This document shows, in pieces, positions 11,419 to 24,000 of a DNA stretch of 64,000 nucleotides. The DNA is taken from assembly GCA_016490735.1 (NCBI GenBank), contig JAEMWC010000006.1:855001-919000 (forward strand). The letters run 5' to 3'. The notes below the pieces were generated by a model. That model was not told the origin of the DNA, did not search any database, and saw only the letters and a list, made by a program, of their open reading frames with translations. A program made the position numbers and the translations under genes. Position 1 is the stretch's first letter, and every line of letters starts with the position of its first letter. This DNA is from Pachyseris speciosa. Taxonomy: Eukaryota; Cnidaria; Anthozoa; Scleractinia; Pachyseridae.

Positions 11419-13610
11419 TTAACAAAGTAATGTGCATTAATACAACTTATCCTGAATTAGAGGAGTGGAACACATAAACCGCAAACATTTAGTCTTTACT
11501 CCTTATAAACAATTCCACGAATACCTACATAAACAACAATTCACCTCTAGTGGCAACATAATAACATAGTTTAAACTAGCATCATCACAAAGGAAATTTA
11601 TTGTGCAGAGCAATTAAACACCTATCCAAAAGTGTCCAATGCCATTAGCAAAGAAAAGTATTCAAATACCACTCAAACAAATGCAGCAAAGAGATAGGCT
11701 ATAAAAAGTGTAGCTTTGAAAGTCAGAACAAAGAGAATTCCACCTTTTTAATCATAAAGCAAAAATGCAAACAGGATTTATCTGAGAGGTATTCTGCTTT
11801 TCAATTGCTATTTCACAGTAGAGTTACCTTGCCAGGCTTTTAAGGTTCACAGGTTAAAATAAACTACTCGAACGTGAATAACCTCCTAGTCAACTTCAAG
11901 GACAAAATCAGACCCAAGCCGCATGCAGTTTCAAGATCCACCTCTGCAATTAACTTGGCAGCACTTAAACCTAAAACAACCTTGTCACAGTTTGTGCAAA
12001 TTTGCATGAAAATTCTAAAAGTTCATAGCCCATGAAATATTATGCAAATAATACTAGACCAACTTGTTTTGATAAAGGTTTTTTTTTTCCACAAAAAACA
12101 GAGCCAAAGGTTTAAAAGGTTGTAAGTATTACATTTCTTTTACCTGCATCACATGTAACTTTGTAAATGAACCCCAATTTTGCATTTAAACAGAACCAAA
12201 ATTAAGGCTAGCCACAAAAAATAACACATGGTCTTTGTTATCCACTTGTCTTAAATAATTCAATGGCCACAAGCAAGGCCTTTGTCTTTTGACTACATGT
12301 AACACTTGTCTTTAGCTGACACTAGGGAGAACTGAACAATCAGGTTGAAAACACGTCCTAGTTTTCTTGCTGGCTTATGGATATTTAACAACATTTTGTC
12401 TCTTTGTCTAGCCATAATAAAGAGAAAACGCCTTGGCAAGCAAAGACGGTTTGAGCATTTGGATTAATCACAGCTGATCACTGTAAAGATGCAAGAGACA
12501 AATAAACTACAAGAAAAGATTAATTTCCTTGGAGCCTTTTAATTATAGTACTTATAAATTTCTGTTTTTCAGCCAACTACCTCAAGGAACATTCACTGAA
12601 TCGAATAGTCAGTGGGCAGTTTGCCAGCTGACCTACATGTAAATGTACACACACCTTCCTTCAAAAGAATGACTGACCAAAATATTGTCATTGCCCACAG
12701 CAACCCATTCACACCCATCAAAGAAACCATGCTATAACCCTTGAAAAGAGAGTAGGGGTCTGAGTAGGGGTCTTGTGAACTTTGGCATCCACTCCATTTG
12801 GTTCTTCTCCTACAGTGCGACTCTGTCAAGCATATCATTCCTTTCTATTCCATGACCAAAAAAAGTCTTGCAACAAAACTGTTGTTTCACATGAATGCTA
12901 GTTTATACTTTATGTCTACTTAGTGAATTACAGAAATAACATCACTGACAATAACTTTAGTAAATATGTGTGCAAATGTAATTTAGTGTCTGAGAAGGAA
13001 CTTTAGCATTTTAAGGCAAAATTTATTACTTAACTAAAGGCAACTAGTGGCAATAATTGATCTCCCAAAAAAAAAAAACAACGATTTCACATGTTTTCAC
13101 CGCATTTCTTATAACAGCAAAAATGTCATTTAGTGAGGCAAATTAATGTTTTTATATCATTGCCAATTTGTCTACAAGGTACACTTCTAGTCAACTGGTG
13201 TTGATATACTGCTTACACAGTTGAATTCATATATGGTACTTTAATTCCAGGTTAATTTTCTTCTCCAAACTTCAGCAACTCTACCATCAAAGTTCAAAAA
13301 TAATGAATGCTAACCAACTTTTAGCTTTCACTTTGCTCAGGTTTCATTAAGGTACAGAAAGAGAAAAAGGAAAATTATAAACATTCTTAAATTTCTGACA
13401 ACATGTTTTGACACAAACAAAACAACACTGCCATTAACGTTAGTGGTATTGACTTTCTTTTGAATTTATTTAGGTCAACAATTTTAAATGAGGTAATAGT
13501 ATTTCAGTTTACTGTGCTGCTAGTAGCATTCAAAACATTTAAGGGTTTATATTAAGAACTTAAGTTGAAACTAATCAAGATTAAGATGTCAAAAGAAAAG
13601 GTCCATTTAC

Positions 13611-13751
13611 TGTTCTGGGTGAGATGTTGGCCATCCAGCGGTTGACTCTGAACTGTTGCAGTTCCAAAGAAAAGACCGTCATCCAAGTCACCCATAGCTT
13701 TGCCGGTGAAGTCGCCCAGGCCATTCAGAGGGAAATCCCCCATGTCGCTGA
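13611..13751 (-). CDS. ZMIZ1: ZMIZ-like coding exon 2 (acidic N-terminal extension)
   Basis: Acceptor CACTTTCAG then TCAGCGACATG; donor AACA then GTAAAT. It encodes residues 17-63, starting V-S-D-M-G-D-F and including MGDLDDGLFFGTATVQSQ. ATG 13743-13741 (residue 20) is the first in-frame start if the upstream coding exon is skipped. The segment is rich in Gly and Asp with scattered Phe and Leu, resembling a short acidic activation motif (inference), and has no counterpart in human ZMIZ1. The exon ends one base into a Ser codon, completed by the next exon (AGT), which runs directly into [10 protein letters not shown]. Confidence 0.8.
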
Positions 13752-14673
13752 CTGAAAGTGGGCAATACTACAACAGAGTAGTTCGTTGTCGGTGTAACCA
13801 AACACTTGTTAAAACACCACTGTGTTATGAGCTTTGGGAGAGAGCTAACAGAGTAATGAAAACACTTGGTTAGGTTTAAAAATTTTATTGTTAAAGAGTT
13901 CCAGTCATTAATAATTGAGCATTTTAAGTTTTTAGTGTTTGACAAGATTTAACCCAGCTCCTAAAATAATCTACAGGAGAATTTTAACAGTTTACTTCAC
14001 AGTCACCTCACAGGGAATCACCCCAACATAACTGTAACATTCAATTTACATTTTAAGTTATTTTGTTTATAATTCTTTAACATGCATTGGTTTCAAGTGT
14101 TGAACCAAGTTCTAGACACCACATTAAGATTTAATAACCAGAAGCCTGTGTCCTTGTTTGCAAATTCAGATTCTTTAAATCTGATTAGTGAAAATAAGAG
14201 CTTGTCAAACCAAGACAGGTAGAATGATCAGATTGGCCAACCGTATCAGAAACCAAGTCAGCACCTTGAAAACAACAACCCATAGACAATAAACACACAT
14301 TAGCAACGAAGCACATGCATTATAACATTGTCAACAGTTATGATAAAAACTTACAGTGTGTGAATTGTTTCAATAAATCATTGCTTTAAAGAGGACTATT
14401 TTTTCAGGGCTGAAATAATCATCACTCTGGTGTCAAATGTGGTGCATTTTAAGTGAAGTCTGCTGCACCTCTGGAAAAACCTGTTGTAGCGCTGACAGTG
14501 ACTATGTTTTGCACCAAGAGGTCATATCCTCAATGCTCCCCTCCCCAGTATTAATCAAAAAGAGCACAGGAAGGGTCAGCCAGTACAAAATAACTGTTTA
14601 CAAAGAAACAGAAGTGTGCAAACCTTGAACAGTGAGCAGCTTGCATTTTTAAATGAATCTTGAATTGTACTTC

Positions 14674-14833
14674 CAGGGGTTTCAATAAAAGCCAGTTACC
14701 GGCGGTTTACTGCCACCTATCATGCCTCTTACCGCCATCTATTTAGTTTGTATTTCTTACAGCCCCCTTTGTTGTCACAGCTGCCTGTTCCACCTTCAGC
14801 AGCCGCTTGCAAAAAAACTTATTGAAACCCCTG
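14674..14833. mobile_element. 160-bp MITE, CAGGGGTTTCA family, 5-bp TSD
   Basis: The left end CAGGGGTTTCAATAA and right end TTATTGAAACCCCTG are perfect inverted repeats, flanked by the direct repeat ACTTC on both sides. The inside is rich in ACCGCC/GGCGG. The same family recurs at 60808, where it is interrupted by a LINE. Confidence 0.75.
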
Positions 14834-14952
14834 ACTTCAGTTCACTTGTATCATTTCAAAAAAGGGTTGAATTAAATAATAATAATAATAAAAATGACAG
14901 CTCATTATTTTACTTTAAGCCTATCAAAGGCATGCTTTACAGGTGACTGCAG

Positions 14953-15129
14953 CAGGGCTGTCATTAATGGCCAGGGGCCGCGGATTTTCCCCTGCCAATT
15001 TTGATAATTCTGGATTAGATCCCCAGCTATTTTCATAGAAAAACAGCATGTTGACTTATTGACAACAGCTGGATTCCCCGGCTACTTATTGCACATCCCT
15101 GCCTACATCAAAAATTAGTGACAGCCCTG
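14953..15129. mobile_element. 177-bp MITE, CAGGGCTGTCA family (copy 1)
   Basis: The ends CAGGGCTGTCATTAA and TTAGTGACAGCCCTG form an inverted pair. A second copy of almost equal length is at 20032-20209. Flanks share the string ACTGCAG but with a 2-bp offset, so the target duplication is unresolved. The element lies 120 bp from the previous MITE, inside the first large ZMIZ-like intron. Confidence 0.6.
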
Positions 15130-16630
15130 CTACTGCAGTGTTTTCCAAACCAGCCATTGGCTGTCGCATCCAATGGTAACTTTTCCATTTGCGACACCTT
15201 CTTTCCCTTGGGTAAATTCTGAATAAATACAGCTTTTTCAAAAGAGCCAAGTGTCCACAAAAGAGTTTGTGAGTAAATAAACTTAAATGTTTCACTGAGA
15301 ATTTTGCCACAACATTGCTTGAATCTCTTTTGAGTTCTGCTTGCATACGACGTTCGAACATTGAGCAAACAGCAAATCAGTAAAAAGGTTCAGATTGAGA
15401 GGCAAGCAGCATTTCCAAACAGAAAGTACTCTACTTGAGGCAACATAAAATTATTATTCCCTATTCAAACAAGTGGCAACTCAGTAGCAAAAGAACAGCT
15501 TAGGCTAGCTGAAATGTAGCAGCTAGCAGCACCAAAAACCAAAACGAAAAAAGGATGTTCCAGCTAATTACATACTGTAATGTTATTCAGGTAAAATAAA
15601 TAATAAATTTTGCCGTTATCATGTTTCATCAAACGGTAACCAACTTATTTGCATAATTTTTTCCAAACAAGATTGTACTGTAAATATTATCACATTAACT
15701 TGTGCATAGATTACATTAACTCTTCGGCAGTTCTGGAAAGAAAAGCTATGTTTTGAAAGAAACTGTCGTAATTAAATGGCTCCTCTTCATAATTATTTTT
15801 GTGCACTGTATCAACGTCAATACGGAAAACATGAAGCAAAATGTCACTTCTGGCAAAGCTGAGTAGTAAAAATTCCAGCGTTACTTTTTTGGTATCTGAA
15901 ATATTCCATTTTGCATCTCACACCACTAGAAAATGTGTCTCCAAGAGTCTAGAATTTCAAAAATTGCAACTCCTACTAAGCAGGATACTAAACACTAGCT
16001 GTGCTGGATGACGTAAACCACAATATCAAGTATAATAACATCATTAAAAAGTCAATTTCAGGTGACACTGTAGCTATTGAAAACCACATTATTTTCTGCT
16101 TCTGACACTAATTGGGCATAAATTATAGAAGGCTTTTCATTGTTTGCAATGCACCCATATTTTCAATATTGGCTGCCAGTGTCATGTTGCACTGCCTAGC
16201 AACAAAACAAAAGTCATTAACCTTAACTTGTTTCTCTCAGCCCCGCCTTACACTCAAGAGAAGACAAAGACCAAAGACAAGTCACAATACATAATGACCC
16301 TCAGCAGCTATAATCACCTGTCTTTAATCACGAAGCCCATAAAAAAGCCTGCTTAACAAGATGATTTTAACCAGCATATGTTAACATCTTTCAATTGAGA
16401 CTTTGCTAACAAATACATGTGCATGCATGCAGCAAAAATATCATTCAACTTGTAATTAACTGTTTAAAATGTGTCACCTCAGCGCCGTGCTATTCAAAAG
16501 ATAAAATAACTTGCTCTGATGTGCATGAAACATAACTCAACAAAAGAGCATTTAACCATATTTGTGTGACCCTAACCCACGATCAGATTCTTTGATAATT
16601 CCTGAGATGAAACCACATGGTATGTACCAT

Positions 16631-16676
16631 CTGTACATTTGATTCCATTAGTTTCCAAGGGAATCAAATGTACAGA
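16631..16676. repeat. short inverted repeat (hairpin) in intron
   Basis: TCTGTACATTTGATTCC and its reverse complement GGAATCAAATGTACAGA flank a spacer of about 12 bp. It is a possible MITE remnant; nothing suggests function. Confidence 0.5.
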
Positions 16677-19600
16677 ATGCATTAACTTAAGTCCTTGTTG
16701 CTAAGATTTCCTATACAGACATCATACATGAGCCACGTAGACTTGTCCATAAAGAATGAACAAAGCAAGTGAACAGATTTTCTGTATTTATTTTCCAACC
16801 CAAAGGTACCTGCAACAACATTCAACAGACATTTGGTATACCATATAACGCCTGGTTGCACAACTTACTAATTTATGGAAAAGAGGGGAAATTAAAAAAC
16901 ATATTCACAAAAAGTCCTCACTGAAAAATAATGACAACAATGGTGAGGGTTAGGGCTAGGGTTCTATGATTGCACTTACATGCAGGTGATTCACAGAAAA
17001 CAGGACTTCTTGTTTACTGGTTTTCACTGGGGTGTCTCAGCAAACAATGGAAAATTAATTTTCCTTCACTTTTCTCATTTGGTTTTTAACACAAGTAATT
17101 AGCGGTATTCTTTTTGGGTGTTGCTACAGTGATTGACTATTTTATTTTCAATTTTTAGTTTTGTTACAATCAGATCACAAATAGCCCATTAAAAAGGTGG
17201 AAGGAAAGCTGTTTTCAGCAGTCATTGAGCATCAGCAGTTCAAAACAAAATTGCTTCTTTCATTCATACTGTCTTTACGACAAAGTAGACAGTGAACACA
17301 AAGCCAAAATGAACATGGAAATGGAGGGCATCTAACAGGTACTCCATCCTGCCTGAACATATACTTATAAGAATGTGGTTAAAGAAGCAAATGGTTTCCC
17401 ACCTAGTACAACAGGCATGTTCCTGAACCAAATTTTGGTTCTCAAAGACAAGACATTGCTATCAAATGTACAGTAATCAAAATATTCCACTGCTTTTTGA
17501 GGGCAGATTTGAGTACAAAACCCACAAAAGTGCAAGTAACTTCAGGGCTCTGCTCTAGCAGTGCCCAGTGCCCCCTGTAACTTACTTTTGTCTTTGGATT
17601 TCAAGGAAATCTTAATTCTTGCACAAACGTACTATGCTGGGCACCTTGAATTTCAATGGTTTAGAGTATAGTTTGTCAGGCCTTTATAAAAAAAAAACAA
17701 AGTATGTATATGTGTTGACAGCTTGTGATGTTGAAGCCACCTTTCCAGATGCTCGAGTGAAATGTACTTTTGATGCTGCTCTGAATGTGTACGACTATTA
17801 TGTACATTGCTACCCCCAACAATTTTATAAGTCACTCCACTAAGAGTTGTAACGCTAAAACTCAAGGCAACAGAGAAATCATTAACAAGATCTTGCTAAC
17901 ATGGCCCTTAACTGCTTATAATTAGCAAAGAAACCCACCAGTGATGAAATTCACACAAATTTTGACTCAAGCACAACTTCCTCGATAGCAAATTATTTTT
18001 CCATATCTGATCGCAACCTACATGCAAAGTACAGTTAAGTCTGCATGATATATGATGCTTTCATAGTAAAATGGCTGCATGTAATTGCCTTGAACTGAAT
18101 TTTACCTCAAAACCCCTAGAATTGTACATGAAGAAGCATCAGTCCTTAAAGAAAACTTAATCTGCAGTGGCGATGTTTCTGATTACGAAACAAAAAGAGA
18201 ATCTTTCAATTCAAATTTGAATTACTATGAAAATGTTTGGACATTTGCTTAACAATTTTTACATAAAAACAATACATCCATGGCATGTTTACATCACCCA
18301 CAGAAATTGGTGTGGATTTCATTGGTTTACAATGAGTGCCAGCTGTAATGTGATTGTACGCTTGTCAGATGATTGACAAGACAAACACACAGGTGCAGAT
18401 TTGAGATTTAAAAGCTAATAAACCCAGAGGATCTAGCAACAATAAAAGCAATCTTCAAACTACAGCCATATCCTCAATTCTAAATTCTCTTTCAAAACTA
18501 ACCTTGGCCTTTACATGTAATAAGTGTACGTTGGGTCTGAATCAGATATTATTCCACTGAATGTTGACCTAGATGTATACAAATCAGTATTTACAACTAA
18601 GATCAAAAGTTTTAATTTCATGCAGTTTAAAAATTTACCAATATAGCCTTCTATAATTTAGGAAATATACATGTATTGACCTTCCACTGATAGTCACCTT
18701 CCAGCATCAAAGAGAACACTAAGGAAGATTTTGAGAACCTTTTTAAAATTGGTGTTACAGTATATTTTTTCTTTTACCACAGAATGGTGGGCAAGATAAC
18801 AAAACATTTAGCTTTGCTAGTGAACCCTACTGTATTTACGAGAAAAATGGCAAACTTCTTCACCAAGAAGCTTCTTCATTGTATGAGGCAAAACACATTT
18901 CACACAATGAAATGGCATAAACTGAGACTACATGACTGAGATTACATGAAATGGCATAAACTAAGACTACAAAAACAACTAAACAAAGCTGAAGGAAAAG
19001 TAAGATAGTTCTAGGTTAGTCAGAAGCTCAATAAACAGACAATATTAAAAATAAAAAAAATCAAAAGTTTCAAGAAACAGTTGATCAGTATGGCAATAGC
19101 AGTCAAAACTTAACTAAACCAAAAACTCAAACCAACACAATTATGTAAATATATTTGGGGAGGAAGAATGATAATTCAGGTTTTCAGCAATCTGTGCAAA
19201 TCAAAACTCTGTTTTTACAGCTAGACTAGAATTCAGTAAATAACTGAATTAATAGATGGACTTCATGTCAATTTCCCTTCTGATTTCGAAGCTGGCATCT
19301 ATTGTTGTTCTGATCAATCATCAATGCCAGCAGAAAAGAAAAATAGTAGGAAATGAAAAGTGTCAACAAAAGAAAACAAATACGTATGGGCATACGTGAC
19401 AAGCCACAAAATTCCTGCCCAGCAAATACCAAACATTGAGCAATCCCACCAACAAGGAATGACAGGCAGACACAACAACTTCTCCACAAATAACACATTT
19501 CATGATGCAAGAACTGAAAGTGGATATTATTTTAGCTTATGCCATAATCCGATCATGCAATGTTACTCTATGTTATTGCACAATACAAGTATCCATACAA

Positions 19601-20031
19601 CCAAACCAAGCTTACAATGTAGAATTAAACCACTTTGTATTTAATACGGGCGGCCTAATACTCAAGACAAGACAATGAGTAATTTTCTAGAATGAGCCAG
19701 TGTAATATGATACTCTCCTGTAATGTAAACTGAAAAGCGAGACTTTACTGACAAAGGCATGAAGAGAAAATGGTTTCTGAAAAGAGGTTTTTCTTCCTAC
19801 ATCAACATGTACATGTATAATGCTATATTACAGTATATCCATTATTTCAACTGTCCTCCCCAGCTCCTTACATCTGGACAATTGACTGAAAAAAGGGCAG
19901 TGCCCTGGCGAACACTATAGTCAAGAGTATACAGGGTTACATTCTTCATGTGATCAAAGCAAAGTCTATGACCTCCACCACACAGCATGCCCACAATTTG
20001 TATCGTAATAAACCAAAAAAAGGAAGGCAAA

Positions 20032-20209
20032 CAGGGCTGCCATTAAGGTTTTCAGAATATGATCTCTCGGAGAAAGTAGCCAGTCAAAAATCAAGCAATT
20101 CTTCCTGTAGATGTTATGTTTTACTCATTTTCAGACTGACAGTAGCCAGCTGATTTTACTATAGCAGCTGGTTATAAAAGCTTGTTGTTGGCTTCTAATG
20201 ACAGCCCTG
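20032..20209. mobile_element. 178-bp MITE, CAGGGCTGCCA family (copy 2)
   Basis: The left end CAGGGCTGCCATTAA and right end TCTAATGACAGCCCTG match the copy at 14953-15129 in ends and total length. The interior contains AGCAGCTGG/CCAGCTG-like pieces and no coding potential. Confidence 0.6.
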
Positions 20210-22899
20210 CAAAACCTTTCAACAGTACAACCCTTAGGAACCTGATGTTATCTCTGTATTCTGTAACCAATTCATCAGGCATACAATGTTTAAGAAGTCA
20301 GAGATTTCAGTGTCTGTTTCTCTTAGAGACTAGTTACATCACAGAAACAGTGAAGGAAATACTGCAATATTTTGAGTACTGTACTTTCTTCTTTACTTCT
20401 GAGCTGTTCATGTTAGTGAACTCAAATTGTATGGCACATTTAGAGGATTTCACCCCAAGAAGCATCAAATATGTGTACTGGGTTGACCCTACATTACTTT
20501 CGTTTACTCAAATTACAGACTTTGGAGTCAAGCCCAGTCTTGTTCAACCCCCCCCCCCCCCCCCCCCCTACAACATCACTTCCTTGTAATTTCTTCACCA
20601 CACTGACATTTCTCGCATTTCTGTACTGGTTCCACCAGTTTCCAGTCATAATAGACATCCCAATTTCCGAGGTTTTATAATTGCAAAAAATTCCAAAATT
20701 TTATCAACAACTACATCCACAGAATCCAGTACATGAATGTACAAGTGCACCATGAAATTAAACAACATCCATTTTGAGGTAAGTTTGATTTCAGCACAAC
20801 ATCATTTATATAGATCTTTACTAAGTTATGAACAGACAAGACAAAGAAAGCCCTAAATTAAAAAGTCAAGGATTAAATTGATCAAATTCAATGAACTTAC
20901 TACATGTATATTACAAGTCTTGCCTACACTTATCAGGGCTGAATTTGCCGAGACCACACAAAAAAATGGCCAAGTCATGCTTACGAAGCGCTTTCCTCTT
21001 GCATCACAGAATATACCGGTAGCATACAACACGTGCTACATACACAAGTGGTTTATAATGCTTTTCCTGGAATTACTTTAATTGTTTTTAAAAATTCTCC
21101 AGATGATACACAAGAATCAAGAATGGATTTTACTGGCAAAAACCTTAAAACATTGTCCAATAATATTCAAATATTTAACTTATAGAGTAGACCGTAAGAC
21201 AAAACATAACTTTGTAATGTTTTTAAATCAAATCACGAAAAAAAAAAAGAATTATAAATAAGGAACAAAAAATAATTGATGTGGGGAAACCGGAATACAT
21301 CCTTGAGTCACAATCAGTCTTAAATTCCTTGTGAGGTTCTTGTTTAAAGGATTTCTTGCCAGCAAGACCATAAATAACATCACCGCTTTCCCTTTTGATT
21401 TACCATGTTTTGATCCTTGAAAAGGTTTTAATCATAGTACATTTACAACAGTCTCATTTTTAATAAGTTTATAACAATGTTTACGATTATCCAAAATCAT
21501 CGTATAACACTGAAAAATCTCGAGTCTTTAGCAAGAAAACATTCCCGGAGGACTTCTAGATATATGGAGGGTATTTTCAGAATTTAGCGAGGTTACGATA
21601 ACATTCAAAAGCGAAACACAATATGATGGAAAAGTTCCTCGTTGATTTACCGTCGACACACGAGTGGAATACACGCGTCAAGCTTCGGAGGCTGGTTTGA
21701 GCTCCAGAAGAGATTGACTTTCTTCACACAATGTCGATTTTCGCCTTCGAAATTCGACACCTGTCAAAGATATGAGGATCAAACTACAAAGGTCTCCGTG
21801 AAAAACTTCTCCCGATGACCTCGCATCTGAGATAAAACAAATCCTTCACTGAAATTTCACCCAAACACTTGTCGAAAATGCAAATCAGCTTAAATAAGCT
21901 GGTCCAAAATGCAAATCAAATAAAAAAACTTCGTTTTCGGTCTACAAATTCCACATAATTTTATGCTTCGGGGCACTAAAACTTGACTGCCAATAAGCTG
22001 CATTGGAGTGTAGAAGACATGATTAGCGAATATTACCACAAAGCCGGCTCTAACTGAAAACGATTTCTTGTCGGAGCATAGCGAAGGAAAACTCCTGATA
22101 AATATTTGCATACGAAGCGACTGATCAGTGGAAAACCTCACTGCCGCATATCTTGTCCCAAGGCAACTCTTGTACGAAAACGGGCTAATTTTAGGGCTGT
22201 AAAGCGATTGGAAACCACAGAATTCTTTAAATTATTTAACTGCAGCCTTCTCAAGTGGTAAAGCTAGGGTTCTTTAGAATTTTGCAATGCTTCCACTACA
22301 GCGATTGAACACAATGGTGCTGTTTTAATATGTACAGCTACTATCATAGGGAAAATAACTAACCATAAGCCCATGATCACAATATTAAACTTCAATAACA
22401 CAGCTATAAAAGGCCTGGTTCAGTTACTGAGAAAAATTATTCACGCGTGCAAAGAAAATTTAAGCTTAAATAGTCAACACAAAACTCGGAACTCGAAAGT
22501 TTTTTATGTAGCATTTTAAGCAGAGATTTCTATCGACTTTATCATGGGACTGTTTACAACTCTCTCTTGATCCAACACAAAGGCAAATTCAAGTTGTGTG
22601 TACACCGTCTTAAACGGGCTCAGAGAGAAAGTTGAGAGACGTGTGCAGTACGCTTACGAATAATGTTAGATGAAGGAGCAAAGCCTTTCAAAAACGCGGG
22701 ATATTCACCAATTTAATTTCAAATTCGACGAGAACAACAGCACAAGCTACTGTAGCTTTGGATTCGATTCTTTCTTTTCCAAGGCCAGTCGCCGCTATGT
22801 TTTAAAGTCTCGCTAACGGTATACACGGGTCACAAACCGCTCACAATGCCATAACAACTTCTTAGCCCAAAACGTTCCAGGGAAATTACTAAATGAACT

Positions 22900-24000
22900 T
22901 CAAAGTCGCAAATTTGAAGTTCAAAGCCAGGCCGCGCGGTACAGCGACTCAATTCAACTCGGTCGCCCTAACGTCAGACAGCAGGTCGCGAACGCTTTCC
23001 AATTTTGAGCGCTAGAAACCGTCGAAACTAACTTCAGACAATAAATTATTCACCCTAATTCTGCGTCAAGTTATACATCATCAGACACATAAAAGGACGA
23101 AAACAAACTTACGTTATTCACCATCACGTTGAAGATTGTACGGCTTGAAAGTCTCAATCCAATTTTCGAGTAAAATCCTCCCGAAAGCGAGTCCTTATTT
23201 TCCACAATAATTCCTTTTTGCTCACATCATTTCCCCTTAAAATCACCTCCTCATACGGTCAGTTATATTTCGAATCGTGAGGTGTCCAATTGTTATCATA
23301 AACTACGTCTGAAACCTTGAAAATCGTTCAATATCAATTCGAAGAGCTTCGCCCGGTCAGGCTTTCCCAGACAAAAAGCCAAGTTTCATTGTAAACGACA
23401 CACATGCAATCGAAGTGATTGGATGTCGGCGCTCGACCAATCAAACGCCACCTGAAATGTACCGCATTGTCAATCACCCGCCAACACGAAATCACCCGCG
23501 CTTTAGAATTTCCGGTCTACTCACCGAACACACTTGTAAAACACCGCGAAAGAATACTTGGAGTAAACACCGAATTGGTTCGTGTTAAAGAGAACGAACG
23601 CCCTTTGTCAACCGCCTAGAATCCTACACGGCCCGCGACGTGAATTTCGAGCGTCGCACCTCAGCAGTTGGACAAGTGCTGACAACTTGGCGCTATTCTG
23701 TCATTATTTTTATTGATCGCACGTGATGGAAACCTTATTGGACAAGATGTATGCAGATTGGTAAACAATAATCGAACAAGGGGGCCATTGACATGAACAA
23801 AGGTGAAAACGAATCGACCAATCGCCGGGGGCTACAGGAGCTTAACAGCAGATAAGGTGGCAGTCAACAGAGAACTCAGCGCACGCGCGATCCGAAATCT
23901 TCGATAGCGTGACACGAAATTAACGACACTTCTCCTCACACTTGCACGCAAAGGAATCCGTCCATGTTGCAAATCTCGAAAGATCGTTTCACTACTTAGG
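22900..24000. promoter_or_regulatory. likely CpG-richer promoter region of the ZMIZ-like gene
   Basis: Compared with the AT-rich introns on both sides, this stretch has many more CpG dinucleotides (for example around 22930-23000, 23370-23480 and 23600-23900) and lies just upstream of the strong first-exon donor at 23113. No TATA box or initiator can be assigned with confidence. Base composition and position are the only evidence. Confidence 0.4.
23113..23300 (-). other. candidate non-coding first exon of the ZMIZ-like gene
   Basis: A consensus donor (AATAAC, then GTAAGT, exon edge at 23113) sits at the left border of a CpG-richer stretch. That is what a first exon looks like. The upper limit is only a guess. 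Joined to the exon at 13611-13751, the transcript would carry a short upstream ORF starting MVNN at the exon end. It is out of frame and stops inside exon 13611-13751, overlapping the main ATG. Translation in this isoform would then begin at the ATG at 13743 (MGDFPLNGLGDF), or at the ATG in the next exon. Confidence 0.45.

Noticed and set aside
16946..16962. Telomere-like GGGTTAGGGCTAGGG
   Set aside because: Only two to three imperfect units; not an interstitial telomere array.
20182..20589. 135-residue plus-strand frame
   Set aside because: It starts inside a MITE and runs through a poly-C tract (poly-Pro); intronic chance frame.
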